64,000 nt of DNA from contig JAPLJF010000030.1 in the NCBI GenBank assembly GCA_026388715.1, positions 1-64,000 on the forward strand, written 5' to 3'. Every line of letters begins with the position of its first letter. Position 1 is the first letter of the stretch. This document shows, piece by piece, positions 1-8,163 of the stretch. Origin of the DNA: Deltaproteobacteria bacterium. GTDB taxonomy: Bacteria > Desulfobacterota > Desulfobulbia > Desulfobulbales > Desulfocapsaceae. The notes beneath the pieces were generated by a model. That model made no database searches. It had not been told where the DNA came from and saw nothing but the letters and a program-made list of their open reading frames with translations. A program made the position numbers and the translations under genes.

Positions 1-343
1 TTTAGATTTACTGTTTGCCTCAATTTGGCTGAGAAAACGGCACAATTTCTTGCCGCTATGTCAATAGCTTTTTGTGATTTTTTTACAAATTTTTAACATA
101 TAGTTTCAGTCATGCTGTTGGCTGAAACTCCAAACTCCAGAGTAATTGTTAAAAACGATCTTCATTGAGCTTTTTTTTGGAGTCTTCAACGCCTATATCA
201 CTAAGAATTAATCAGAAGATGAGTCAAGCAAAGACTCGACCCCTTTTCCTTTTTCTAGCTGGTCGCTATCCTTTACTATGCGGGGGACCTTCACCCCTAA
301 CTCTTTGCCGGCTTTTACCGGCGCTTTCGATTTGACCCCTTTA
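1..343. other. Left-edge non-coding stretch
   Basis: No gene is supported here. The stretch contains a small inverted repeat (AGTTTCAG at 102-109 paired with CTGAAACT at 122-129), a 23-bp repeat at 221-243 that recurs at 1990-2012, and a short GCCGG/CCGGC hairpin near 306-323. The AT-rich start of the window may be a promoter region for something to the left, but that cannot be seen. Confidence 0.5.
221..243 (+). repeat. 23-bp direct repeat, left copy
   Basis: The sequence reads GAGTCAAGCAAAGACTCGAC followed by CCC. It matches 1990-2012 at 21 of 23 positions in the same orientation. The two copies bracket the pseudouridine synthase and its separate partner domain. It resembles the REP-like 'CAAGCAAAGACTTGACCCC' motifs found in some bacterial genomes, but its function is unknown. 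Confidence 0.6.
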
Positions 344-1207
344 TTAAAGACCGCAGAGCATGTAGCCTAGAATTGGCTGGCATTTGTTTTTGCAGCCGGG
401 ATAGAATTCTTTGTGGAACCTTGTCGAAGCTTTATTTTCCTTGCCAAAGTAGAATTCGGTCAGTCCGAGAGGCGTCAGCCCGTTTTGGGCGGCGGCGTGG
501 AGGAGTTTTGGGGCGCAGCAGTCGCCGGATCCGGTGGGAATTCCCCGGTCTTCATAAAAGACATTCAGGATGGAATGCTGATCACCTTTGAAATTTTGGA
601 GTTTATACAGATTCTGAAAGACAAACATCATGGATTGGGAATATGTTCTCCGGTTTTTCTTTGAAAGCTCGAGCGCTTTAAATGCCTCTCGCATCTGCCT
701 GCGGCAATCTTTCTGTGCCGCACGACCACCAGAACGCATGGCTTCTTCGAACTTCAGTTTACACTGGTCTGCTTTTTGCTTGCAGGACTCAATATCGTCG
801 GTCATTTGATGGACCGACGACTCAATTTTTGGCAGAATCTGGTAGTATCCATCCAGGTCAAAAGTCGGTGGAACCCAGCCCTCTGCTTGCCAGCGTGTGT
901 TGAACTGTCCGGAAAATGCACGAAGCACTACAGTATTTCCATCGGCATCGACACATTCCAGCACACCAAACATCTGTCCGCCTCTTTTTTCCCAGAGGCA
1001 GTCTGTGGAGAATATTGGCTCCGGATCTGGGGTGTGAAAGTCAATCCGTTTGTTCTGCTCGAGTTCTACCATCAGCTCCAGAGCATATTTGCGGCTGTTT
1101 CCCTCTGTCAGATAATGAACCTCATCACAAGCTGTACAATACCCGTAGCAGGTCGCGTCTTTGGGAAGTGCAGTAATCAACTGGTCTATATCGGTACTGT
1201 TTTTCAT
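344..1207 (-). CDS. Stand-alone RluA-associated N-terminal domain protein
   Basis: A protein of about 287 residues. It matches, from memory, the long N-terminal extension of the roughly 550-residue RluA-family pseudouridine synthases of Vibrio and relatives. Shared landmarks are an N-terminal CTAC motif, the FGVLECVDADG and FSGQFN stretch, a WVPPTFD motif, a charged helical or coiled-coil middle (about residues 135-195), then GSGDCCAPKLLHAAAQNGL and a terminal YPGCKNKCQPILGYML. The paired cysteines suggest metal binding, which is inference. The synthase itself lies just upstream on the same strand, so the usual fusion order (this domain first) is reversed and split. The open frame begins at a TTG at 1228; the ATG at 1207 is preferred although neither has a clear ribosome-binding site. 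Its biochemical role is unknown even in the fused family. Confidence 0.75.
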   Translation of the reverse strand: MKNSTDIDQLITALPKDATCYGYCTACDEVHYLTEGNSRKYALELMVELEQNKRIDFHTPDPEPIFSTDCLWEKRGGQMFGVLECVDADGNTVVLRAFSGQFNTRWQAEGWVPPTFDLDGYYQILPKIESSVHQMTDDIESCKQKADQCKLKFEEAMRSGGRAAQKDCRRQMREAFKALELSKKNRRTYSQSMMFVFQNLYKLQNFKGDQHSILNVFYEDRGIPTGSGDCCAPKLLHAAAQNGLTPLGLTEFYFGKENKASTRFHKEFYPGCKNKCQPILGYMLCGL

Positions 1208-1310
1208 GGCAACAACATGATCCGGCAAAAATATTTAGTGACTTACAGAAAAAATTCTTGTTTTTTTCAAAGAATTTTTTCTGATAAGGCACTTATCCCG
1301 TTCATCGGGG

Positions 1311-1946
1311 TTAGAACAGAGGTTCCGAGTTAAATTCGAGACTCTCACCAGTCCTTGGGTGAGCAAAGGAAAGATAGCAGGCATGTAGCTTCAGCAATCC
1401 CGGGCCAGTGCCAGTTCCGTAGAGCGGATCGCCGACAATAGGAATTCCGAGACCGTGTTCGGAAGCGGAGTGAACCCTGAGCTGATGTGTTCTTCCGGTT
1501 ATAGGTTTAAACTCGATTCGTGTTTTGCCATCTTTTACCAGGAGTTTTTTCCAGTGGGTAATTCCCACCTTTCCGTGAACCGGATCATAAATTTGATGAG
1601 GTCTATTGTCAATATCGAGGCGGAAAGGAAGTTCGACGATACCCTCCTCGCCATCTAATTCGCCGTCAAGAATGGCGATATAGCGTTTATTTACCTCGCT
1701 CTCTTGAAACTGAATAGAGATGTTACGATGTACCTCTTTGGTTCGAGCGACCACCAACAGCCCCGAGGTATCCATATCAAGGCGGTGAACTGAGGGCTGT
1801 TCGATGCAGCCCGGATACCGTGCTTTCACCCGCTCACTGACACAATCCAGGTTTTCCGGACCACGTCCAGGAACAGAGAGCAGCCCACTTGACTTTACGA
1901 CCACGACAAATTCGGGTTCTTCGTAAATTACGTGCATTTCTTTCAT
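1311..1946 (-). CDS. RluA-family pseudouridine synthase (catalytic domain only)
   Basis: About 212 residues, covering only the catalytic pseudouridine synthase fold with no S4 domain. It isomerises uridine to pseudouridine in RNA; the target (rRNA or tRNA) cannot be told from sequence. The catalytic motif HRLDMDTSG, with the aspartate that attacks the base, is intact. The LLSVPGRG, GRTHQLRVH and GDPLYG motifs of the RluA family are also present. The ATG at 1946 is chosen because the family normally begins close to IxYEE; the frame stays open to 2000, but that extension runs into a 23-bp repeat hairpin. The next gene downstream (344-1207) encodes the extension that Vibrio-type homologues carry at their own N-terminus. 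An IS30-type element lies directly upstream, so its native promoter may have been displaced. Confidence 0.85.
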   Translation of the reverse strand: MKEMHVIYEEPEFVVVVKSSGLLSVPGRGPENLDCVSERVKARYPGCIEQPSVHRLDMDTSGLLVVARTKEVHRNISIQFQESEVNKRYIAILDGELDGEEGIVELPFRLDIDNRPHQIYDPVHGKVGITHWKKLLVKDGKTRIEFKPITGRTHQLRVHSASEHGLGIPIVGDPLYGTGTGPGLLKLHACYLSFAHPRTGESLEFNSEPLF

Positions 1947-1959
1947 AGAAGGGGGGGAA

Positions 1960-2012
1960 GTCTTTGCTTGACCCTTGATGGTCGTCAATGAGCCAAGCAA
2001 AGACTTGACCCC
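1960..2012. repeat. Hairpin plus right copy of the 23-bp repeat
   Basis: GTCTTTGCTTGAC (1960-1972) pairs with GCCAAGCAAAGAC (1992-2004), forming a 13-bp stem with one wobble and a 19-nt loop. Bases 1990-2012 repeat 221-243. It sits immediately in front of the start of the pseudouridine synthase gene and 10 bp from the IS30 end. Confidence 0.6.
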
Positions 2013-2022
2013 GTTTTCGCGG

Positions 2023-3087
2023 ATTCAAGTTGTAAGTGCAACATTTGATTTTAAGCCAAAGAAGACTTGATATGGAGTTTGATACCCCATCGTTTTTCTT
2101 GGGCGGTTGTTTATTTTTCCCATAACATTTTGCAGCATCGTATCGGTAATTGTCCGAAAGTCCATTGAATTAGGAAAGTATTGCCGCACAAGCCCATTTG
2201 TGTTTTCATTGAGGCCCCGCTCCCATGAAGAATACGGATGTGCAAAGAAAAAATCAGCCCGCAGATGATTGGCGATATTTTCGTGTCTGGCAAATTCTTT
2301 TCCGTTATCCGATGTAATGGTCTTCACCTGATCCTGGATGGGATTCAGCAAGGTAATGATTGCCTGCGAAACAAGAATAGCTGTTTTCTGTTCTAACTTG
2401 GCCAGGAAGGTAAGTTTAGTTTTTCTCTCTGTAAGAGATACAAGGGCCTGACAATGATTTCTACCAATAATTGTATCGGCTTCCCAGTCACCAATGCGGG
2501 TTTTGCGGGCAACAATTTCCGGGCGCTGTTCAATGCTCACCCTGTTTGTGATAGTCCCTCTGCGGCTGTAACTACCATAACGTTTCCTTCGTTTCTTTTG
2601 ACAGCGAAGATGCTGGTGAAGAGTGCCACCACAGGACTTGTCCCTGAGGATGTACTGGTAAATACTCTCATGAGAAACGATGCCCTGCTTTTCCTGCTTG
2701 AGCCAATGAGAGATCTGTTCCGGGCTCCAATCCTGGACAACTAGTGTTTCAACCAGATCCCATGTTGAACGGGAAATACGAGATCCATGTTTGCTCATCT
2801 GGCGAGAAAGTGACTTTTGATGAGCCTGCCTGGGAGACGATACCCTCTTTGACCATGATTTCGCTTAACTTCTCTACTAATCGTTGATTTGTGAACGCCA
2901 ATAATGACTGCAATTTTACTTTGTGTATGTCCTGCTTTCATTAATACGTAGATCTGGTATCTTTGTTCCTGGGCAAGCTGTGTGTATGATTTCATGTGCT
3001 CCTCATTCGTGGTGGTTTGAGTCGCTATGAATCTACCACAGCTTGCTCTTTAAACCGACCTCAATGAGTTGCACTTACAATTTGAAT
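2023..3087 (-). mobile_element. IS30-family insertion sequence
   Basis: An element of about 1065 bp bounded by 20-bp terminal inverted repeats with one mismatch. The left end reads ATTCAAGTTGTAAGTGCAAC (2023-2042); the right end (3068-3087), read on the minus strand, is ATTCAAATTGTAAGTGCAAC. It contains an IS30-type transposase in two frames. Size and the ends inside the repeats fit the family. No target duplication could be identified with confidence. It lies between the pseudouridine synthase and the solute-binding protein gene. Confidence 0.9.
2025..2995 (-). pseudogene. IS30-family transposase, frameshifted
   Basis: The N-terminal 66 codons (2795-2995) encode the helix-turn-helix, with a YTQLAQEQRYQIYVLMKAG opening and an STISREVKRN recognition helix. 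The remaining 257 codons (2025-2798) lie in the -1 frame and carry the DDE catalytic domain: GDWEADTIIG, TSDNGKEFA and ENTNGLVRQYFPN. Conceptual joining works between GYR and RQAHQK near 2825, where the intervening bases are CTCCC. The first frame stops at an ATGA overlapping the ATG of the second (2795-2798). Most IS30 transposases are one continuous reading frame, so a mutational frameshift is likeliest. Coupled translation through the ATGA overlap is an alternative. No classical A-AAA-AAG slippery site is seen. Confidence 0.8.
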
Positions 3088-3353
3088 TCAGGTACGATAT
3101 AATGTGAAAAGAAGTCAAATAGTATTGGCAGGGGTAGTGTCTACTGTCTACTATTCATTAAGGAAACAGCAAGTGACCTTCTTCCTGAATCCATTCGGCT
3201 ACAATGAGCAGATTGAGTTACCCGTAAATGGTGATGCTGAAATCAGGCGATGCACAGTGCTGACGCCAATGCCGAAGAGGATGCTTGTGAGGATCATTGG
3301 CACGCCCACTCCTTGCGTGAAATCGATAACTCACACAAAATCAGGAATTCAGG
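3088..3353. other. Intergenic stretch beside IS30, no supported gene
   Basis: A GTG-started plus-strand frame (3104-3388) crosses this stretch but runs antisense into the solute-binding protein gene and has no recognisable features. A minus-strand peptide behind AAGGAG (VPMILTSILFGIG...) also has no support. It may be the remnant of a gene broken by the insertion. Confidence 0.4.
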
Positions 3354-4817
3354 TTATTTCTTTAGCAAATCTTCAAGAGCGACATTAGGCAGGTAGCTCC
3401 GGTATATTTTTTCGAAGGCGCCGTCCTTTTTCAAGCTGTCCAGAGTTGACTGCCATGCTTGCACCACATCAGCGGGCGTATCTCTTGACATGGCAATGTA
3501 AAAATAAGTCTGGCTCACGGTGAAAACGGGCTCCAGATCATGCATGCTGTATCCAGCGTCTCTAACAATCTCCTGGATCGTGATATCAGTGAAAATTGAA
3601 AGCTGCACCTCACCATTCATGAGCTGCCTGATGTTTGAACGCGGATCCGGGGAACTGAGCAGATTTTTGAATCCTTCACGCTTCAGGTGCTGCTCAGTAA
3701 ACCAATTTGTCGTCGTAGCGATGGCGGCAATTGCCTTGGCCTCTTTCAGGCTGTTTATCCTGATTCCGGAGCCTTTCTTTGCGTAAAGAATTGAGCTGTT
3801 CTTCCCGACAGGCCCCACCCACTGGAAGAGGTTCTCCCTCTCCGGAGTGCGCTCAGCACTGAAAAGCACCACCTTCGGGTGGAGCAGAGCCATGTTGTAG
3901 GCGTTTTTCCATGAGGTTAACCGGATGTTGTCCGGAATTCCCTGACGAGCGGCGATTTCCCTGACCATGTCCGTAACAAATCCAGACGGCTTTCCATCCC
4001 TCATGAAGGTGACGGGCGGGTATTCTTCGGTCACAAGTTGGAATATACCGGGTGGAATTTCAGCAGGGAGCCACCTGGCGTAAATTTTCGCAAAGCTACC
4101 GTCCCGTTTCATTCCATCCAATGCGTCCTGCCAACGGGCGACCAGCTCCGGTGCTGTTCCCTTCGAGAAAGCGATGTAGACCAGATCGGTCGATAGGGTA
4201 AAAGCATTTTTCACTTCATCCATGGATGCCCCCGTTTTTTTCAGGGCAGCCGGTATTTCCGTGTTGCTGGAGGCCATCAATTGCACTTTTTCATGTAACA
4301 GTTGGCGTACGGTGGCCTCTCTGTCAGAGTAGCTTTGCGTATTGGTAAAGCCTTCCTCCTTGAGCATTTGTTCTGAATAATATTTTGATACGGTCGCAAT
4401 CTTGTTAACTTTCCTGGCGTCATCCAGGTTTGCTATCTCGATTTTTGATCCCTTTAATGTGTAGAGGTTGGTATCCAGGACTACCAGGGGACCAACCCAC
4501 TGAAGAAGGTTCTTTCGTTCCGAAGTCATGACCGTGGAAAAGAGCGCAATATTGGGCTGCTCCAAAAGCGCATTGTAGCCTTCCTGCCAAGTGACCATCC
4601 TGATACTTCCATCAGTACCGGTTCTTTTGACTAGTTCCCTGACCACTTCTGTTGCCAGGCCTTTTATTTCACCGTCTTCGATAAAATTTAGCGGGGGATT
4701 TTCTGCCGTCAGAATCGTCAAGCCCGCTGTTTCCGTGGCCGTTGCCTGAGTTCCGACTGTGATTCCAAACTGAACCAATAAAATCATCATGCATAAGAAG
4801 GAACAAGGTTTTCTCAT
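3354..4817 (-). CDS. Periplasmic protein with two tandem family-3 solute-binding domains
   Basis: About 487 residues. A signal peptide (about residues 1-30, hydrophobic core FLCMMILLVQFGIT) is followed by two homologous SBP_bac_3 domains of roughly 225 residues each. Each half begins with a beta strand plus xxPPLNF or YPPVTFM, has a ALFST or VLFSA segment, a QWVGP motif, and ends with DGSFAKIYARWLP or DGAFEKIYRSYLP. Proteins of this class bind amino acids or related small molecules. The start at 4817 has GGAG nine bases upstream, so the longer open frame that overlaps the cupin gene is rejected. It follows the cupin gene by 34 bp, and the two are probably co-transcribed. No ABC permease or ATPase gene is adjacent, so it may be a sensor or scavenging protein rather than a transporter subunit. 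The ligand is unknown. Confidence 0.85.
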   Translation of the reverse strand: MRKPCSFLCMMILLVQFGITVGTQATATETAGLTILTAENPPLNFIEDGEIKGLATEVVRELVKRTGTDGSIRMVTWQEGYNALLEQPNIALFSTVMTSERKNLLQWVGPLVVLDTNLYTLKGSKIEIANLDDARKVNKIATVSKYYSEQMLKEEGFTNTQSYSDREATVRQLLHEKVQLMASSNTEIPAALKKTGASMDEVKNAFTLSTDLVYIAFSKGTAPELVARWQDALDGMKRDGSFAKIYARWLPAEIPPGIFQLVTEEYPPVTFMRDGKPSGFVTDMVREIAARQGIPDNIRLTSWKNAYNMALLHPKVVLFSAERTPERENLFQWVGPVGKNSSILYAKKGSGIRINSLKEAKAIAAIATTTNWFTEQHLKREGFKNLLSSPDPRSNIRQLMNGEVQLSIFTDITIQEIVRDAGYSMHDLEPVFTVSQTYFYIAMSRDTPADVVQAWQSTLDSLKKDGAFEKIYRSYLPNVALEDLLKK

Positions 4818-4851
4818 GACATTTATCTCCATCTGACAGATGATGAAGGTC

Positions 4852-5214
4852 CTAATCTTCAACTTGAGTTATATCACTGTCAGGCGACATGACATATAGA
4901 TGTGAGAACGTGGCACCTTTAGCGGCCCCATGCCAGTGCTTCTCCCCTGCCGGAATAAAGATTATATCCCCAGGGCTGACGGTTATCTTCTCCTTCTCAG
5001 TAGCGACAATACCCTTGCCCTCAGTAACAATCAGTACCTGTTCAATATTATGGGTGTGAAACTTATTTCTTACACCACGACTAAAGTTTACCTGCTTTAT
5101 AAGGAATCTCTTGCTCAGCTCTGTGCCCACAACAGGTTGCATGGTAACTGGGCCGGTAAACAATGAGCTTTCCTGAGGTTCTTTTGCTACTTGAGCTACT
5201 TTTACTACCTTCAT
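4852..5214 (-). CDS. Small cupin-domain protein
   Basis: 120 residues with a single RmlC-type cupin barrel. Metal-binding motifs are visible: the first box with HTHNIEQVLIVTEGKG and the second with PGDIIFIPAGEKHWHGA. Cupins of this size act as metal-dependent enzymes, sugar binders or stress proteins; none can be assigned here. The start ATG at 5214 has GGAGGGAAAC just upstream, a good ribosome-binding site. The gene leads a probable two-gene unit with the double solute-binding protein. Confidence 0.85.
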   Translation of the reverse strand: MKVVKVAQVAKEPQESSLFTGPVTMQPVVGTELSKRFLIKQVNFSRGVRNKFHTHNIEQVLIVTEGKGIVATEKEKITVSPGDIIFIPAGEKHWHGAAKGATFSHLYVMSPDSDITQVED

Positions 5215-5387
5215 GTTTCCCTCCTGAAAATGCTATCACAATAAAGTTCATGATTTGCCTGAGTGGTAGGTCGAATCAAAAGTGAACAAGGTCTCCAGAA
5301 AAAATGGTGGGTCATAAATTACATAGAAGGGTTCATTAGCAAGACAATATGATCATCCGGTTTTGTGCAGAATCTCGAAATAATCTA

Positions 5388-6278
5388 TTATTGGAGAATC
5401 AGAATCTCGACTCTTCTATTCTCGAACCTGCCTTTTACTGTCTTATTATCGGCAACAGGATTCGATTCACCGTGACCAAACGTCGAAGTCCGTGACTGGT
5501 CGACACCGGCTACCTCTATGAGATACTGATTTACAGCCTGAGCTCTCTTTTCGGAGAGCCGCCGGTTATAAGCTTCTGTTCCGTTGTTGTCTGTATATCC
5601 ATAAAGCTCGATTTTGGCGTTAGGATATTTTTTCACAAAATCAACCACCTTATCGAGGGCTACCTTGTCGCCTGAGCGAATAATGGCCTGGTCGACGTCG
5701 AAGTTGACCTTCAGCGTCATTTTGTCGATTATATTCGTAGTCGGCGGTGGTGGCGGTGGTGGCGGATATTTGGCCGGAGGGGGGGGCGGAGAAGATCTCC
5801 AGGCGGGTGCCGAACTTGCCGAGCTGTTGGTGGACCTGCGGTAGCCGGGGATCTGATTCCCATTCGCGTACATACACTGCAGATAAGCGTGGTCATAACG
5901 CCGCTGAGACTCATAGTAAGAGACCGACGCGGAGTTGCTGCCCGCGGCACTGCCGACAAGCAATCCGGTTCCCGCGCCAATCGCTGCCCCCGTGCCCGTA
6001 TCGCCCGATGCGCTGCCAATTGCCGCACCTGCTGCAGCACCCAAGGCTGTGCCGACTACAGCGCTTGTCACTGCAGAATTCTGTGCTGCCTGCTGACCCG
6101 AAACTCCGCCTATTTGCTCGTAGGCAAACTGGCGGCATACAGCGTCGTCTGTGCGGAACTCTTCGAAACTTTTGCTTGAACCCGGCAAGGACATTATGCT
6201 GGGTCCGGTCGGCATTGTCGCACACGCTCCGAGCGATATGATCACGACGACGAGTGAAAAAATTAGCACGTGACGCAT
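5388..6278 (-). CDS. OmpA-type lipoprotein with glycine-zipper and polyproline linker
   Basis: About 296 residues. A lipoprotein signal ends in LGAC with the acylated cysteine at residue 19. A glycine-zipper segment rich in GAAAG/GSA repeats (about residues 80-130) may insert in membrane. A proline-rich linker with a run of eight prolines follows. The C-terminal OmpA-like peptidoglycan-binding domain (about residues 190-296) has FDVDQA, the NRRLSEKRAQAV helix and terminal NRRVEI. It probably anchors the outer membrane to the cell wall. The start at 6278 is set by AGGGAGGTAAT and the lipobox; the open frame continues upstream only as a shadow of the neighbour. It starts 4 bp after the stop of the Gly/Tyr-rich gene, indicating translational coupling. 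Confidence 0.9.
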   Translation of the reverse strand: MRHVLIFSLVVVIISLGACATMPTGPSIMSLPGSSKSFEEFRTDDAVCRQFAYEQIGGVSGQQAAQNSAVTSAVVGTALGAAAGAAIGSASGDTGTGAAIGAGTGLLVGSAAGSNSASVSYYESQRRYDHAYLQCMYANGNQIPGYRRSTNSSASSAPAWRSSPPPPPAKYPPPPPPPPTTNIIDKMTLKVNFDVDQAIIRSGDKVALDKVVDFVKKYPNAKIELYGYTDNNGTEAYNRRLSEKRAQAVNQYLIEVAGVDQSRTSTFGHGESNPVADNKTVKGRFENRRVEILILQ

Positions 6279-6282
6279 GATA

Positions 6283-6834
6283 TTACCTCCCTGACCCTGT
6301 TGGCGGCTGCGCCGGTACCGTCTGCCATCCGCCCGGGCATTCCTTGACATAAGGATAATAAGATTTTGATTCATGGCAGTAATACCATATGCCCGACGGG
6401 GTAGAATCGTAGGCACGCTGGGGCTGCTCGATGTACTCCTGCGGCGATGACGGAACGCTGACTGCGGTAGGGTAATAATAAGAAGAATAGGGGTAGTTGT
6501 AAGGGTAGTTGTAAGGGTAGTACCAGCCAGGCCAGCCGAACCAGAAGTTGAGGCCGCTTCCGTAATAGCCCCCGTAATAACCCCTTCCCCTATAGTAGCC
6601 GCTGCCGTAATAGCCTCTTCCTCCGTAGTGTCCGCCGCTGTAATAGCCTCTTCCTCCGTAGTGCCTGCCGTAATAATCGCTGCCTCCAGAGTAGCTGCCC
6701 TGATGACCACCGCCTCGGGAGTAGCCACCCTGATGACCACTACCACCGGAATGACGGTCAGCGAATGCCGCTCCGCTTACCAACAGAGCCATCGACAACA
6801 TAACCACAATCAATATCAGCTTGAATGATCTCAT
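6283..6834 (-). CDS. Exported Gly/Tyr-rich protein
   Basis: 183 residues with a clear signal peptide (cleavage near AFA/DRH at residue 26). Residues 27-95 are a low-complexity block of GGH, GGR and GYY repeats, followed by a Tyr/Pro/Asn-rich part (YNYPYNYPY). A conserved C-terminal tail reads WYYCHESKSYYPYVKECPGGW; two cysteines could form a disulfide. This tail recurs in many uncharacterised proteobacterial envelope proteins, so the low-complexity part is likely a surface or periplasmic spacer. A strong AAGGAGGTAAAA site precedes the ATG. It is the first gene of a two-gene unit with the OmpA lipoprotein. Function is unknown. Confidence 0.85.
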   Translation of the reverse strand: MRSFKLILIVVMLSMALLVSGAAFADRHSGGSGHQGGYSRGGGHQGSYSGGSDYYGRHYGGRGYYSGGHYGGRGYYGSGYYRGRGYYGGYYGSGLNFWFGWPGWYYPYNYPYNYPYSSYYYPTAVSVPSSPQEYIEQPQRAYDSTPSGIWYYCHESKSYYPYVKECPGGWQTVPAQPPTGSGR

Positions 6835-7062
6835 TTTTACCTCCTTGAACCATACAGGATAGGTCGATTGTAAGCGCGTATCATGGAAAGCTGTTCATTC
6901 ATCTGAGCCCTCGGCGTTTAATTACATAAGTATTTCTGCACTTGAGCTTCTACTTATAGAATATGGCAAAAAAGTGCCAATGTCAAATGCCAGACTTCCT
7001 TTCGCTGCCGAAAAGTATATACGCTAGATTAGTGTTATAACACGCATTTGATATAACTATGA

Positions 7063-7270
7063 GGCAGTGACAAGAGGGACAGAACCAACGGCCACGGCAG
7101 AAAAGGGCCAGCAGATATTCATGGTGGCAGTCGGGGCAGCGTACACGGGCGAATCCCTGTGTCAGATCACCGCACCTGAAATAGGCGCGCACCACATCGG
7201 AGATCACTGGGCGAAAATATCCGTGACTCAGGGTAAACCTTTCTGGGTAGAGTGATTCGAAACGATTGAA
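7063..7270 (-). pseudogene. IS91-type transposase N-terminal fragment
   Basis: The frame reads ...RFESLYPERFTLSHGYFRPV, then an AYFRCGDLTQGFARVRCPDC segment and a second CPSCH. This is the N-terminal zinc-binding domain typical of IS91/ISCR transposases, with four of the expected cysteines. Upstream it is cut by the end of the IS3-family element near 7271. Downstream it loses similarity just after CPSCH, so the catalytic tyrosine (Y2) domain is missing. It is a dead remnant. Confidence 0.75.
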
Positions 7271-7335
7271 GTGAGAGGTGGCTCCGATCGTTTGAACAGT
7301 ATTTCACGTTTTTTAAGTGGAATCTCTGATTGATT

Positions 7336-8163
7336 TCACGCTGCCTGTTCAATCGTCGGCAGCATCACGGTATACGCCTCGTCAGGTGTTTTTTTACCTA
7401 ATTTTGAATGTGGCCTGGATCGGTTGTACCAGTCCAGATATTGCATGATCGATTTACGAGCTTCGTTGACCGAGTCATAGGCGTGCAAATAAACTCGCTC
7501 GTATTTCACCGATTTCCATAACCGTTCAACAAAAACATTATCCCGCCAAGCTCCTCGTCCGTCCATACTGATCTTGCACCCCCTGTCCTTGGCCGCTTTG
7601 ACAAACTCTTCAGCGGTAAACTGGCTGCCCTGATCGGTGTTGACTATCTCCGGTGTGCCGTGACGATTGAACGCCTCGAGCAGGACGTCGACCGCATGAC
7701 AGGCCTCCAAGGTGATCGCGATCTTTGCGGCCAGAACTTTCCTGCTGGCCCAATCAACTACCGCCGTAAGATAGACAAACCCTTTAGCCATTGGAATATA
7801 GGTCATATCCAGTGCCCAAACCTGGTTGGCCCGGTTAATGGCCAGTCCTCGCAATAGATATGGGTATATTTTGTGGCCGGGATGCCTCTTGCTGGTCCCC
7901 GGCTTTCGGTACAGTGCTTCAATACCCATGCGTTTCATCAATGTGCCGACATGCTTTCGGCCCGCATCGAGCCCTGATCGATTGAGCTGATCGCTCAACA
8001 TGCGTGCACCCATGAACGGGTGCTCCAAATGCAATTCGTCAATCCGGCGCATAAGGGCCAGATTAGGGGCACTGACCGACTTGGGCTGATAGTAGACGCT
8101 GCCCCGGCTTATGCCAACCAACTCGGACTGCCGTTTGATTGGAAGTGCATGGGTACGGTCGAT
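7336..8163 (-). CDS. IS3-family transposase OrfB (DDE domain)
   Basis: The catalytic protein of the insertion sequence. An HTH_21-type region with LHLEHPFMGARML is followed by an rve integrase core. The DDE triad can be placed at WALDMTYIP, NTDQGSQFT and DNVFVERLWKS, and the C-terminus has the YNRSRPHSKLG motif. No ATG start fits; the frame is in -1 relative to OrfA and is open upstream through [13 protein letters not shown], so it is presumably made as an OrfAB fusion by frameshifting near the end of orfA. The nearest isolated start would be a TTG at 8121. All catalytic residues are intact, so the element may still be active. Confidence 0.85.
   Translation of the reverse strand: MDRTHALPIKRQSELVGISRGSVYYQPKSVSAPNLALMRRIDELHLEHPFMGARMLSDQLNRSGLDAGRKHVGTLMKRMGIEALYRKPGTSKRHPGHKIYPYLLRGLAINRANQVWALDMTYIPMAKGFVYLTAVVDWASRKVLAAKIAITLEACHAVDVLLEAFNRHGTPEIVNTDQGSQFTAEEFVKAAKDRGCKISMDGRGAWRDNVFVERLWKSVKYERVYLHAYDSVNEARKSIMQYLDWYNRSRPHSKLGKKTPDEAYTVMLPTIEQAA

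Noticed and set aside
3104..3388. 94-codon plus-strand frame beside the IS30 element
   Set aside because: It starts at GTG without a ribosome-binding site and runs antisense into a well-supported gene.
5728..5800. GGTGGC-type tandem repeat as a possible minisatellite
   Set aside because: It is explained by the polyproline linker of the OmpA lipoprotein.
6279..6746. Long N-terminal extension of the OmpA lipoprotein frame
   Set aside because: The extension is only the shadow of the Gly/Tyr-rich gene; the lipobox start at 6278 has a clear ribosome-binding site.
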